This document shows positions 1-8,469 of a stretch of DNA of 50,248 nt, piece by piece. The notes below the pieces were generated by a model that had not been told where the DNA came from, ran no database searches, and saw only the letters and a list, made by a program, of their open reading frames with translations. The position numbers were made by a program, and so were the translations under genes. Numbering within the stretch: the stretch's first letter is position 1; every line of letters begins with the position of its first letter. Source of the stretch: Polyangiaceae bacterium. Lineage in GTDB: Bacteria; Myxococcota_A; Polyangia; Polyangiales; Polyangiaceae. The stretch spans positions 1 through 50,248 of the forward strand of contig JAQSWN010000019.1 of NCBI GenBank assembly GCA_029266615.1, read 5' to 3'.

Positions 1-1
1 C

Positions 2-904
2 ATGGTCAACGGCCAGGTGCTCGCGACTCCCAAGGCCGTGGCGAGCCGCACCGGAACCGTGCTGTCCCATCGCGTCCAAATCGGCCGCGAGCTCATCGAG
101 GACTTCGGGACCGCTAACAAGATCGCGCTGCGAGCTTGCAAGGAGCGTTGGGGACTCAGCGGCGAACAGGTCCAGAAAGTGCGCGACTTCATGGATCGCT
201 TTCAGGAGGAGCTCGCCTGGAAGGCGCCCCCTCGCTCCGGCAGCAGCGGCGGCATGATGCCTCCGAGCGGCGGTTGGCCGGAGTGGAAGCCAAGCCCAGT
301 TGCGGCGCCCACGGCCGTCGAAGGCGCGGCGATGGAAGGCAGCGCGCTGTTCAAAAAGCTGAGCCCTTCCGTGTTCGTGCTCGAGGCCGCGCGCGGCGAA
401 GGTACCGCGCAAGGCTCTGCCGTCGCGGTGAGTGGCACGGAGCTGCTTACGAACTGCCACGTCGTGCAAGGCGCCCTCAAGCTCACCCTCAAGCAAGGCA
501 AGCAGAGCTTTCCCGCGCGCGTCGTTCGGGCCGACCCCAAGACGGACCGGTGTACGCTCTCGGCCGAAGGCGCCAAGCTCCAACCCGTGGCGGGCGTCCG
601 CGATTACTCCAGCTTGGAGGTCGGTGAGCCCGCCTACACGCTGGGCTCACCGGTCGGGCTGGAGCTCACGTTGTCCAACGGCCTCGTCTCCGGTCGGCGT
701 GAAGAAGACGGGCGGAGCTACGTGCAAACCACGGCACCTATCTCGCCCGGTTCTTCCGGCGGTGGGCTGTTCGACGCCCGCGGCAACCTGATCGGTATCA
801 CCACGCTGGTGCTCGTCGGCCGTGAGCACCTGAACCAATCGCTCAACTTCGCCATCCCGGCCGACTCTTATTTCGAGACGCCGGTCGGGAAAGCGAAGTT
901 CTAG
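2..904 (+). CDS. Trypsin-like serine protease domain protein (5' end uncertain)
   Basis: The C-terminal half (about residues 115-290) has the layout of a trypsin/HtrA-type protease. The catalytic His is in TNCHVV (H153), a candidate Asp is in KTDRCTL (D182), and the nucleophile is in PGSSGGG (S252 within GxSGG). All three are present, so activity is plausible. The first 110 residues are charged and then Pro/Gly-rich, with no recognisable domain and no signal peptide. Because the first ATG is two bases from the window edge, the true gene may begin outside the window and could carry an export signal there. There is no PDZ domain after the protease, unlike DegP/HtrA. The gene converges with the arabinanase gene 11 bases downstream. 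The family call is firm; substrate and location are unknown. Confidence 0.8.
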   Translation: MVNGQVLATPKAVASRTGTVLSHRVQIGRELIEDFGTANKIALRACKERWGLSGEQVQKVRDFMDRFQEELAWKAPPRSGSSGGMMPPSGGWPEWKPSPVAAPTAVEGAAMEGSALFKKLSPSVFVLEAARGEGTAQGSAVAVSGTELLTNCHVVQGALKLTLKQGKQSFPARVVRADPKTDRCTLSAEGAKLQPVAGVRDYSSLEVGEPAYTLGSPVGLELTLSNGLVSGRREEDGRSYVQTTAPISPGSSGGGLFDARGNLIGITTLVLVGREHLNQSLNFAIPADSYFETPVGKAKF

Positions 905-915
905 AGCACGTCAGC

Positions 916-3630
916 TCACGGCTCCGCGTTGATGGGCCAACCGTCTTGCCAGAGCAGCGGGGAGATTCGCAGCGTCGGGACGCCGCCGTTGCTGGCGTCG
1001 TACGAGTGGTAGACGTTGAACGTCTGCCCCAGCGCCGACAAAATCGCGTTGTGCCCCGGACCGCGGAAGCGCGAGCTGCCGGAGACGACGGGCGTGCCGC
1101 CGGCTTGCAGCATCGGTAACCCGGTGCGGTCCAGGTAGGGCCCGGTGATGCTCGCGGAGCGGCCGACCACGACGCGGTAGGTGCTGTCCGTACCGCGGCA
1201 GCAAAAATCGAACGACGCGAACAGGTAATAGTAGGGCGCGCGGTAAACGATGAACGGCGCCTCCACCGCGGTGCCCGGTCCTTTGGCGATGTTGTACATC
1301 TCCGTACCGGCGCGCTCGCCCGTCGACGTGAGCGGTACGAGCTGCAAGCCGCCCCAAAAGCTCCCAAAGGAGAGCCACGGGGTGCCTGCTTGGTCCACGG
1401 TCACGTGCGCGTCGATGGCGTTGAAGTCATCGACGCTGCCGTCTTGGTTGGAGCACAGCACCGGGCCGTGATCGACCCAAGCTTCGCTGCTAGCGAGGTC
1501 CGACTTCGTGGCGTGGCCGATGCAGCTGCTGTTCGAGCCGAACGTCGAGGCGGCGTAATACAGGTGGTACGTGCCGCCGAAGAACGAAATGTCCGGCGCC
1601 CACAACGAGTCCAAGTTGCCGAAGCGCTCAACCACCCACGGCGGATTCTCCGGGAAAACCTGGCCCGTGAACGTAAAGCTGGTCAGATCCGCCGAGAAGC
1701 GCGTGAGCAAGCCGGGGCCGGTGGACAGCACGTAGTAGCCGCCCGGCGCGGCGATGATGGCGGGGTCGTGCACGTCCGTGATGGCCCCGCTCAGCGGGCG
1801 CTGGTTGGGGGCATTGGCGGGCAACGGCGGGTGAGCCAGCTGGCCCAGCTCTCGTGGATCCCAACCACGGCAGCTGAAGCGCACGTCGTCTAGAGCGCCG
1901 ACGAAGCTCGGGTCATTGAAGAGCGAGCGCCCAAACGTGTTCTGCAGCGTTTCGCCCATGTCGGAAGGATTCGACACGACCCCCGAAACGGACGAAGCGG
2001 CGCGCCCATTGACGAACAACGTCGCGGTTTGATCGCGCAGGGTTACGCCGACGTGCGCCCACTCCTCCAAGGGCATCTGGAACGGGTAGCCCAGATCGTG
2101 AATGCCGACCGGCGTCACGAGCGCGAAGCGGAGCTCTTGGCCAGCCGCACCGAATCCGGCCGGGCTCAGGTACATGAAGCTGGACAAGTCGGGGTTACCG
2201 AAGTCGAAGACGCGATTCCACGGCTGATTTTGGCGGAGCTTGGTCCAAGCCCCGAACGAGAAATCGCTGCAGCTCGCGACAACGCCTTCGGGTAACTGGA
2301 CGTGACCACCGTTCAGCCGCAGCGCACGCCCGATGATACCCGGCTCGCGCGACGCGGTACCGACGACGGTGCCGTGCAACTGCAAGCGAGAGCTGTCCAG
2401 CACCGTCGTGCCGGATGCTTCTTCGAAGCGGTAGTGGGCGTAACCGGACTGCGCCGCCGCCAGCTTGGCGATCTCGGGTTGGGTCAAGACGCGGTCGTAG
2501 ACGCGAAAGTCGTCCAGATTGGCGTTCAACAGCGGATCCGGAAAGCGCGAACGCCCGAGCCACTGCCCCGACCCCGAGCCGATCTGCGCGGGCGTCACCG
2601 GCTCACCGAGCGCGCTGCCCGCTTCCACCCCGTCTACGTACAGCCGGTACTCGCGGCCTCGGCTCGTCACCGCGACGTGCTTCCAAGCGCCGACCGGGAG
2701 CGCGGGCGCGGTCACGATGCCTTCGTGGTCGAAGCTGGTGAACGCGGAGTAGCGCAGCAAGCCGTCGTGCGTCGAGGGCGTGAGAAATAGAAAGCCGTTG
2801 GGGCCGCCGAAGTCGAAGATGCGGCTCCAGGCGCTGGCCTGATTCACCTTCACCCAAGTCGCGACCGTAAGGTCGGTGGCCTCGTCCGTGATTCCGCTCG
2901 GCAGCTCCACGTAAGCGGTGGTGCCGTTCAGGCTGAGGCCCGCGCCACGCTCCGTGTCCGCCGCGATCACCGCGCCCCCGACGAAGGTGCCGTGCCGATC
3001 GTAACCGGAAGTATCGGTGGCGCGCGCGGCCCCATCCTCGAACTCGTAGAGAGCCAGCAGCTCCGTACGCAGCCTCAAGTTATCGATCAGGTACTGGGCC
3101 GAGCCGCTCGGCGCGTTGATGCCGATGGTTACCTTGAGGTTGCTGCAGCCACTGCCGAGCTTGGTGCGGAGGGTCGCTGGAACCGGAAACTCCAGCTGAC
3201 TGAACACGCCGGGCGGTTTGCCGGCGAGGTCGACTTGCCCGACGAACTCCAGGCTCACGCTCCTCTGCGCGCAGGTCACGAAGACCTGAACCGAGCCGTT
3301 CCAGCTCGGGTTGGGCGGCGTGCCCGGCAGCTGAAAATCCAACGCGATGCTGCGCAGCTGGCCGATGAGCTCGAAGGCGTCGCTGGTGTAGCGCGCGTAC
3401 GAGCCGGGCGGGTCTACGGCCAGCGAGGCCGCGCCTTGGCTGAATACGGCGCTGCTCGTGACGCTGCCTGGCCCGTGCCACGTGCTCGCGTCTTCGAAGC
3501 CCAAGATCGCTCCGCCCGCGTTCAAGCGCTGAGCGCTACTGCCGACCTCCTCCGGCGGCGTATCCACCCGCCCGCAGCCGACCACGAACGAAAGCGTTGC
3601 CGCAACCGACCAAACCCCACGCTTGAGCAT
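916..3630 (-). CDS. GH43 arabinan endo-1,5-alpha-L-arabinosidase-like lipoprotein with two LamG domains
   Basis: This is a 904-residue secreted lipoprotein; the signal ends at a lipobox FVVGC with C19. After a beta-rich N-terminal region there are two LamG/concanavalin-A-like domains (about residues 190-390 and 395-595), then a C-terminal glycoside hydrolase family 43 five-bladed propeller (about 612-904). The GH43 catalytic acids are visible: D622 in HDPAI (base), D740 in NAIDAH (pKa modulator) and E790 in VEAPF (acid). The WAPDI motif is also present. Their spacing matches characterised arabinanases. The expected role is cleaving alpha-1,5-arabinan of plant cell walls at the cell surface, with the LamG domains probably binding glycan. 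There is no transporter or other arabinose gene beside it, so it looks like a stand-alone surface enzyme. Exact substrate preference is inferred. Confidence 0.85.
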   Translation of the reverse strand: MLKRGVWSVAATLSFVVGCGRVDTPPEEVGSSAQRLNAGGAILGFEDASTWHGPGSVTSSAVFSQGAASLAVDPPGSYARYTSDAFELIGQLRSIALDFQLPGTPPNPSWNGSVQVFVTCAQRSVSLEFVGQVDLAGKPPGVFSQLEFPVPATLRTKLGSGCSNLKVTIGINAPSGSAQYLIDNLRLRTELLALYEFEDGAARATDTSGYDRHGTFVGGAVIAADTERGAGLSLNGTTAYVELPSGITDEATDLTVATWVKVNQASAWSRIFDFGGPNGFLFLTPSTHDGLLRYSAFTSFDHEGIVTAPALPVGAWKHVAVTSRGREYRLYVDGVEAGSALGEPVTPAQIGSGSGQWLGRSRFPDPLLNANLDDFRVYDRVLTQPEIAKLAAAQSGYAHYRFEEASGTTVLDSSRLQLHGTVVGTASREPGIIGRALRLNGGHVQLPEGVVASCSDFSFGAWTKLRQNQPWNRVFDFGNPDLSSFMYLSPAGFGAAGQELRFALVTPVGIHDLGYPFQMPLEEWAHVGVTLRDQTATLFVNGRAASSVSGVVSNPSDMGETLQNTFGRSLFNDPSFVGALDDVRFSCRGWDPRELGQLAHPPLPANAPNQRPLSGAITDVHDPAIIAAPGGYYVLSTGPGLLTRFSADLTSFTFTGQVFPENPPWVVERFGNLDSLWAPDISFFGGTYHLYYAASTFGSNSSCIGHATKSDLASSEAWVDHGPVLCSNQDGSVDDFNAIDAHVTVDQAGTPWLSFGSFWGGLQLVPLTSTGERAGTEMYNIAKGPGTAVEAPFIVYRAPYYYLFASFDFCCRGTDSTYRVVVGRSASITGPYLDRTGLPMLQAGGTPVVSGSSRFRGPGHNAILSALGQTFNVYHSYDASNGGVPTLRISPLLWQDGWPINAEP

Positions 3631-3770
3631 GGGGCCATGATGCGCCCCCTCGTCTCGGCTTCACGAGCGCAAACAGCCAAGGGCCGTCGATCGGTGCGTC
3701 AGATGCCCACTTCAGAGCACCGATGATCGTCACAAAAGATCTCGAAAGCGAGGCGTCCAGCCTCACTGAC

Positions 3771-4112
3771 TCAAGGCTTGGTGCATCGCTGGTCCACGCA
3801 CTGCGCCGGAACGAGCGCGGCGGCGCAAACCGCGCAACCGCTCTCGCACTCCTCCAAGTCCGCCTGGATGCTCGCCCACTCCGCGCTATTTGCGGCGGTT
3901 CGGTTCAAATGGGCTTGGGAGCAGAGGCCGCCTTCGAACGTGTGGCAGCCGGTCGAGACGACCACGCAATCGGTATCGGTTTCGCACGCTTGGTTCGCAG
4001 CCAAAAAGCGCGATCCGGCGGCGATCTCGTCTTCGCAGTCTTCGCTGCAGCTCCACATCGATGCAGCCAACAACACCGCCGCCGTCATCCTACCCAGTCC
4101 CCGAACGTGCAT
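3771..4112 (-). CDS. Small Cys-rich lipoprotein
   Basis: A 113-residue predicted lipoprotein of unknown function. I chose the ATG at 4112 over an upstream in-frame one (4157) because a strong AAGGAGGA ribosome binding site sits five bases before it and the signal peptide then starts directly. The hydrophobic stretch ends at a lipobox-like MWSC (C22). The mature part has about eleven cysteines, including a DTDC motif like those in the Cys-rich lipoproteins near 8.5-10.9 kb, and probably folds through disulfides outside the cytoplasm. It starts 14 bases after the stop of the Uma2-like gene, so it is probably the last gene of the uvrA - DUF423 - Uma2 operon. No enzymatic motif is seen. Confidence 0.7.
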   Translation of the reverse strand: MHVRGLGRMTAAVLLAASMWSCSEDCEDEIAAGSRFLAANQACETDTDCVVVSTGCHTFEGGLCSQAHLNRTAANSAEWASIQADLEECESGCAVCAAALVPAQCVDQRCTKP

Positions 4113-4126
4113 TCGATCCTCCTTCG

Positions 4127-4732
4127 TTAATCCGTGAGCCTCGCCAACTCTCTCCACAACGCATCCACGCTGATGCTCAGTCCCTCACACCCTGGCACCT
4201 TCTCGATGACGCCTTCGGTGACGCCGACTAGCTTCTGGTAATTGCGCTCCGGGGTAAGCTCGAACATCTCGAACGCGCTTAGGGCGGGGTCTACCAGCCA
4301 GTAGAAGCGCACCCCGAAGCGGGCATACTCGGCCATCTTCTCGACGCGATCACGCCGCTCGTCGCGCGGGGTGGGCGTCACGACTTCGACCAAGATGTCC
4401 GGCGGCTCACGCCATGGGCCTTTGCGTGGCGGCGCTTTGCTGCCGGGCAGGAGGATTGCCAAGTCAGGCTTCCTTCCCCGCGTTTCGGCGGTAAGCAGCT
4501 TGATCGCTGAGCCGAAGACGAAGCCTTCGGGTCCAAGCCACGCCCCGACGGCGCGGATGAGCCACGAAACGACTAGCTCGTGCGTAGCGTCCGGCATCTC
4601 TTCCCCCACCAACTCGCCATCGACCCACTCCCCGGGTTCATCCTCGTCTAGCGTCAACCACTCCTCGACCGACAGCGTGCGCCCCACCGGCGTCGGGTCG
4701 GCTTCAGCTACGGGCGGCCAGGCGTTTGCCAC
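4127..4732 (-). CDS. Uma2 family (DUF820) endonuclease-like protein
   Basis: About 201 residues from a GTG start at 4732. The longer open frame would run deep into the DUF423 gene, so the short start is preferred. The protein has the restriction-endonuclease-like core of the Uma2/DUF820 family: a GRKPDLAIL strand (D90), ILVEVVTP (E116) and the family hallmark FYWLVDP (about residues 143-149). In the PD-(D/E)xK pattern the usual lysine after E116 is replaced by Val; whether another lysine such as K132 substitutes is unclear. Uma2 proteins are common in cyanobacteria and myxobacteria, and most have no assigned role. Its position behind uvrA is suggestive of nucleic-acid processing but proves nothing. 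Family call is confident, activity is not. Confidence 0.8.
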   Translation of the reverse strand: MANAWPPVAEADPTPVGRTLSVEEWLTLDEDEPGEWVDGELVGEEMPDATHELVVSWLIRAVGAWLGPEGFVFGSAIKLLTAETRGRKPDLAILLPGSKAPPRKGPWREPPDILVEVVTPTPRDERRDRVEKMAEYARFGVRFYWLVDPALSAFEMFELTPERNYQKLVGVTEGVIEKVPGCEGLSISVDALWRELARLTD

Positions 4733-4748
4733 GAGGCCGAGCTTAGCA

Positions 4749-5132
4749 TCAGGATCGGCCGAGCGAGAAACCGCACCAGAGCAGGATGCCCCAACCTGCG
4801 AGAAAGCCGAGCCCACCGAGCGGCGTGATTGCCCCAAGTGCGCGCGGCCCCCCAAGCGTCATCGCGTACAAGCTGCCGCTGAACAGCAAGGTTCCGACCG
4901 TGAACGCGTAACCGGCGAAGCGTGCCTGCGGCGCCCTGGCGATCACCAGCGCGACCACCGCCAGCGCGAGGGCATGCATCAGATGGTAGTGCGCGGCGGT
5001 TTGCCACCAGGCCAGCCGCTTGGCGCCGTCGGCCATGCCTTCCAACCGAGACTGCAAACCGTGCGCACCGAAAGCACCGAGCGCGACCGCCAAGAAGCCG
5101 CTCGCGCTCGAGACCATGAGCCAGTTGCCCAT
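4749..5132 (-). CDS. DUF423 family small membrane protein
   Basis: A 127-residue protein with about four hydrophobic segments and the DUF423 (YgdD-like) signature: a GAFGAHGL motif near residues 19-26, the WWQTAAHYHLMHALAL segment (about 42-57), and Gly-rich final helices (GAITPLGGLGFLAGW). It is expected in the inner membrane; the biochemical function of the family is unknown. The ATG lies one base after the uvrA stop, with a GAAGGCGGG ribosome binding site inside the end of uvrA, so it is almost certainly cotranscribed with uvrA. Length and motif order match the family, so the gene is complete. Confidence 0.9.
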   Translation of the reverse strand: MGNWLMVSSASGFLAVALGAFGAHGLQSRLEGMADGAKRLAWWQTAAHYHLMHALALAVVALVIARAPQARFAGYAFTVGTLLFSGSLYAMTLGGPRALGAITPLGGLGFLAGWGILLWCGFSLGRS

Positions 5133-5133
5133 A

Positions 5134-8034
5134 TCAACCCGCCTTCGCCATCCGCGCGGTCTTGGCGCGCCCCACCGGTTTCGTCGCCGCGCGGGAAGGC
5201 TGCGTCACCGAGCCGCCGAGCTGATTCAGCTTTTCCTGCAGGTAGCGGCCGGTGTGGCTGGCCGCGACCCGGGCGACCTCCTCGGGCGTGCCCTGAGCGA
5301 TGATTTGGCCCCCTCCGGTGCCGCCTTCCGGCCCCAAATCGATGACCCAATCCGCGTGGGCGATCACGTCCAAGTTGTGCTCGATGACGACGACGGTGTT
5401 GCCCGCGTCCACCAGGCGCTGCAGGACGACCAGCAGCTTTTCCACGTCCGCGAAGTGCAAGCCGGTGGTCGGCTCGTCCAAGATGTAAATGGTTCGGCCG
5501 GTGCCGACGCGCGACAGCTCGCGCGCGAGCTTGATGCGCTGGGCTTCGCCTCCGGATAGCGTTGGCGACGGCTGGCCAATCTTGACGTAACCGAGACCGA
5601 CGTCGGCCAGCGTCTGCAAGCCGCGCATGATCTGCGTGTGGACGGAAAAAACGTCCAGCCCTTCGAGCACGCTCATCTCCAGCGTGTCCGCGATGCTCTT
5701 GTTCTTGAAGGCGACGCGCAGCGTTGCGTCGTTGAAGCGCCGGCCGCGGCACTCTTCGCACGTGACGTACACGTCCGGCAAGAAGTGCATCTCCACCTGG
5801 CGTACGCCGTCCCCCGCGCACGCCTCACAGCGCCCGCCCTTCACGTTGAACGAGAAGCGCCCCGCGTCGTAGCCGTAAGCGCGCGCCTCGTTGGTGCTCG
5901 CGTAAAGGTCGCGAATCTGGTCGAAAACCTTGGTGTACGTCGCCGGATTGCTGCGCGGCGTGCGACCGATCGGCTTTTGATCGATGGCGATCACTTTGTC
6001 CACGTGCTCGGTGCCGAGCAGCGCCTTGTGCGCGCCCATTTGCATACGCGCGTCGTGGAGCTTGCGTGAGAGCGCCGGGTACAAGATGCCGTTCACGAGC
6101 GTGCTCTTGCCGGCGCCGCTCACGCCCGTGACCGCAACCAGCGCGCCGAGCGGGAACTTCACGTCCAGGTTACGTAGGTTGTGCTCGGTGGCGCCCTTCA
6201 CCTCGATGAACTTGCCGTTGCCGGCGCGGCGCGCGGCTGGCAGCTCGATCTTCTTGCGCCCCGAGAGGTACGCCCCGGTGAGCGAGTCCTTCATCTTCAT
6301 CACCTGCTCGGGAGTGCCCTCCGCGACCACGTGGCCCCCGAGCTCGCCCGCGCCAGGGCCGAAGTCGATCAGGTAGTCGGCCTTGGCCATCGTCTCTTCG
6401 TCGTGCTCGACGACGACCACCGAGTTACCGAGGTCGCGCAGCGCCTCCAGCGTCGCGAGCAACCGCCCGTTGTCGCGCTGATGCAGGCCGATGGACGGCT
6501 CGTCCAAAATATAGACCACGCCCGTGAGCTCCGAGCCGATTTGCGACGCCAAACGAATCCGCTGGCTCTCCCCGCCCGAGAGCGTCGCGGCCGCGCGATC
6601 CAGCGTCAAATAGCCGAGCCCGACGTTGAGCAAGAAGCCGAGCCGAGCGCGGATCTCTTTCCGGAGCTCCACCGCGATCTCCTGATCGGCGCCCTTGAGC
6701 TCCACGCCGTCCACCCAGCGCAAGGCGTCTTCGATGCGCTTCTCGGCCAAGTCGGTCAGGCTCATGCCGGAAATCTTCACGGCGCGGCTCTCCGCCTTCA
6801 GGCGCGCGCCGCGGCAGGTCGGGCACGGCTTGCTCGAGAAATAGCGCATGTACCACTGCTTCATGTCCTCGCTGGAGGTGGCGCGCATGCGCCGCATCAG
6901 CTGGTTGCACAAGCCTTCCCACTCGTAGCCCTTCGCTGTTGTCCCCCACAGCACGCCCTTTTGTTGCGCGCTCGTCAGCTGCTTCCACGGGGTCGTGAGC
7001 TTGATCTTCAGCAGCCTCACCACGTAGTCGATTTCGGAAGCCGTCCAGCCCTCCCCGCGCTGCACCGCGGTCGCCCAAGGCTGCACCGCGCCGTCCTTGA
7101 TCGACAGCTCCGGGTTCGGCACCACCAGCTCGGGATCCATCTCCGGCCGCGAGCCGAGGCCATTGCAGTCGGCGCAAAAGCCGATCGGCGAGTTGAACGA
7201 GAACGCTAGGGGCGAAAGCTCCTGAAACGACATACCGCACTTCGGGCACGCGCATTTCTCGCTGAAAGCCGTCTCTTCGTCCTTGGCGTCCAGCACCACG
7301 AGCTTGCCTTCACCCTCGCGTAACGCCGTCTCCACCGAGTCCGTAATTCGCGCGCGCGCGTCCGGCTCGATTTTGATGCGGTCGATGACGATGTCGATGT
7401 CGTGCTTGCTCTTCTTGTCGAGCGTGACCTGCTCCTGCCCGAGCTTCACGATACGCCCGTCGACGCGGAGCCGCGCGAAACCCTTGCTCTGCGCGTTCTC
7501 CAGCACGTCCTTGTGCTCACCCTTACGCTGCCTCATCAGGGGCGCCAGAATCGTCAGGGTCTCCCCTTTGGGCCACGCCATGAGCGCGCGCACGATAGCC
7601 TCCGCGCTCTGGCCCGCGGCCTTCACGCCGCACTTCGGGCAATGCTGCACGCCGATGCTCGCGTACAGCACGCGCAAGTAGTCGTGCACCTCCGTGACCG
7701 TGCCGACGGTGCTGCGCGGATTGCTCGAAGCCGTCTTCTGCTCGATCGAGATCGTCGGCGAGAGCCCGCGAATCGTGTCGTACTTGGGCTTCTCCATCTG
7801 CCCCAAGAACTGCCGTGCGTAGCTCGAAAGGCTCTCCACGTAACGCCGCTGCCCTTCTGCATACAGCGTATCGAACGCGAGCGAAGACTTGCCGGAGCCG
7901 GACACCCCCGTCAGCACCACCAGGCTGTGCTTTGGGATCCGCACCGTCACGTTCTTCAGGTTGTGCTCGCGAGCCCCGCGAATCACGATCGCATCGGGCT
8001 CAGGAGGCGGCGCATGCTTGGGCGGCTTGGGCAT
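5134..8034 (-). CDS. uvrA: Excinuclease ABC subunit A
   Basis: UvrA is the damage-recognition ATPase of nucleotide excision repair; as a dimer it loads UvrB at lesions. All family features are present: Walker A GVSGSGKSS (about residues 43-51), a first zinc module (CxxC pairs about 260-295), ABC signature TLSGGESQRIRLAS, a second Walker A GVSGAGKST, a second zinc module with CEAC and CEEC (about 735-770), signature TLSGGEAQRIKLAR, and LDEPTTGLH. The C-terminus has a short basic Arg/Lys/Ala tail. I take the ATG at 8034; a TTG nine bases upstream is the alternative. Length (966 residues) is normal. It heads a minus-strand operon with DUF423, Uma2 and a small lipoprotein. Palindromes near 8120-8154 could control it. 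Confidence 0.98.
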   Translation of the reverse strand: MPKPPKHAPPPEPDAIVIRGAREHNLKNVTVRIPKHSLVVLTGVSGSGKSSLAFDTLYAEGQRRYVESLSSYARQFLGQMEKPKYDTIRGLSPTISIEQKTASSNPRSTVGTVTEVHDYLRVLYASIGVQHCPKCGVKAAGQSAEAIVRALMAWPKGETLTILAPLMRQRKGEHKDVLENAQSKGFARLRVDGRIVKLGQEQVTLDKKSKHDIDIVIDRIKIEPDARARITDSVETALREGEGKLVVLDAKDEETAFSEKCACPKCGMSFQELSPLAFSFNSPIGFCADCNGLGSRPEMDPELVVPNPELSIKDGAVQPWATAVQRGEGWTASEIDYVVRLLKIKLTTPWKQLTSAQQKGVLWGTTAKGYEWEGLCNQLMRRMRATSSEDMKQWYMRYFSSKPCPTCRGARLKAESRAVKISGMSLTDLAEKRIEDALRWVDGVELKGADQEIAVELRKEIRARLGFLLNVGLGYLTLDRAAATLSGGESQRIRLASQIGSELTGVVYILDEPSIGLHQRDNGRLLATLEALRDLGNSVVVVEHDEETMAKADYLIDFGPGAGELGGHVVAEGTPEQVMKMKDSLTGAYLSGRKKIELPAARRAGNGKFIEVKGATEHNLRNLDVKFPLGALVAVTGVSGAGKSTLVNGILYPALSRKLHDARMQMGAHKALLGTEHVDKVIAIDQKPIGRTPRSNPATYTKVFDQIRDLYASTNEARAYGYDAGRFSFNVKGGRCEACAGDGVRQVEMHFLPDVYVTCEECRGRRFNDATLRVAFKNKSIADTLEMSVLEGLDVFSVHTQIMRGLQTLADVGLGYVKIGQPSPTLSGGEAQRIKLARELSRVGTGRTIYILDEPTTGLHFADVEKLLVVLQRLVDAGNTVVVIEHNLDVIAHADWVIDLGPEGGTGGGQIIAQGTPEEVARVAASHTGRYLQEKLNQLGGSVTQPSRAATKPVGRAKTARMAKAG

Positions 8035-8119
8035 CGGGCGCAAGCCTTAGCACCGGCCGAACCGAGCCGGCAGTACCGCGAAACCATTCAACAATTCGCG
8101 CCACAATCGGGATCGATCC

Positions 8120-8154
8120 CTGACACACAGCTGTCAGTGATTACAAAGTCACTG
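8120..8154. promoter_or_regulatory. Two overlapping palindromes upstream of uvrA (possible operator)
   Basis: CTGACA-CACAGC-TGTCAG (8120-8137) is an inverted repeat with six-base arms, and CAGTGA-N8-TCACTG (8135-8154) is a second that shares its last three bases with the first. They lie about 85-120 bases before the uvrA start. Overlapping dyads of this size are typical of repressor operators. uvrA is SOS-controlled in many bacteria, so a LexA-like repressor is one candidate, but the spacing differs from the E. coli LexA box and I cannot confirm it. Confidence 0.4.
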
Positions 8155-8412
8155 CACGACTGGGACGCCCGCTAGCGCCCCCGGCGCCGAGTCGGTGAGG
8201 CGAGGCGTCTGCGCAGGGTTCACAGCTCGGCTTCCAGCTGCTCACGAGGCCAGCGATGGACTCGCCGACAGGACCGCGCAACCGAAGCCGCAGCGAGCGC
8301 TACGAACGCCACCGCCGTGGCCGTGAACGGAGCCACGTGTGGGTGTGAACGCTCTGTCACGCCGCGCGCTCCGAACGCCTCTCAAATCGTGCTTTCGGTT
8401 CCCAGCCGGGAC

Positions 8413-8428
8413 TGGCACGCTGGTTGCT
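8413..8428 (+). promoter_or_regulatory. Sigma-54 (RpoN) -24/-12 promoter
   Basis: TGGCACG-N4-TTGCT matches the sigma-54 consensus exactly, with the invariant GG (8414-8415) and GC (8426-8427) twelve bases apart. It lies about 40 bases before the ATG of the lipoprotein gene at 8470 and is correctly oriented, giving a predicted start near 8439. Such a promoter needs an AAA+ enhancer-binding protein; myxobacteria encode many of these. No activator gene is visible in the window. Confidence 0.75.
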
Positions 8429-8469
8429 GGGGGCTCTCTCTTTGCAAGGCTTCCACCGAGGAGACAACT

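Larger units (their letters stand above)
8035..8469. other. Divergent intergenic region between uvrA and a Cys-rich lipoprotein gene
   Basis: This 435-base gap separates divergently transcribed genes and must hold both promoters. It contains two overlapping palindromes nearer uvrA (8120-8154) and a sigma-54 promoter nearer the lipoprotein gene (8413-8428). I see no coding sequence in it that is supported by composition, ribosome binding site or family match. The stretch 8160-8400 has nothing else I can name; an enhancer-binding-protein site for the sigma-54 promoter would be expected there. Confidence 0.6.
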
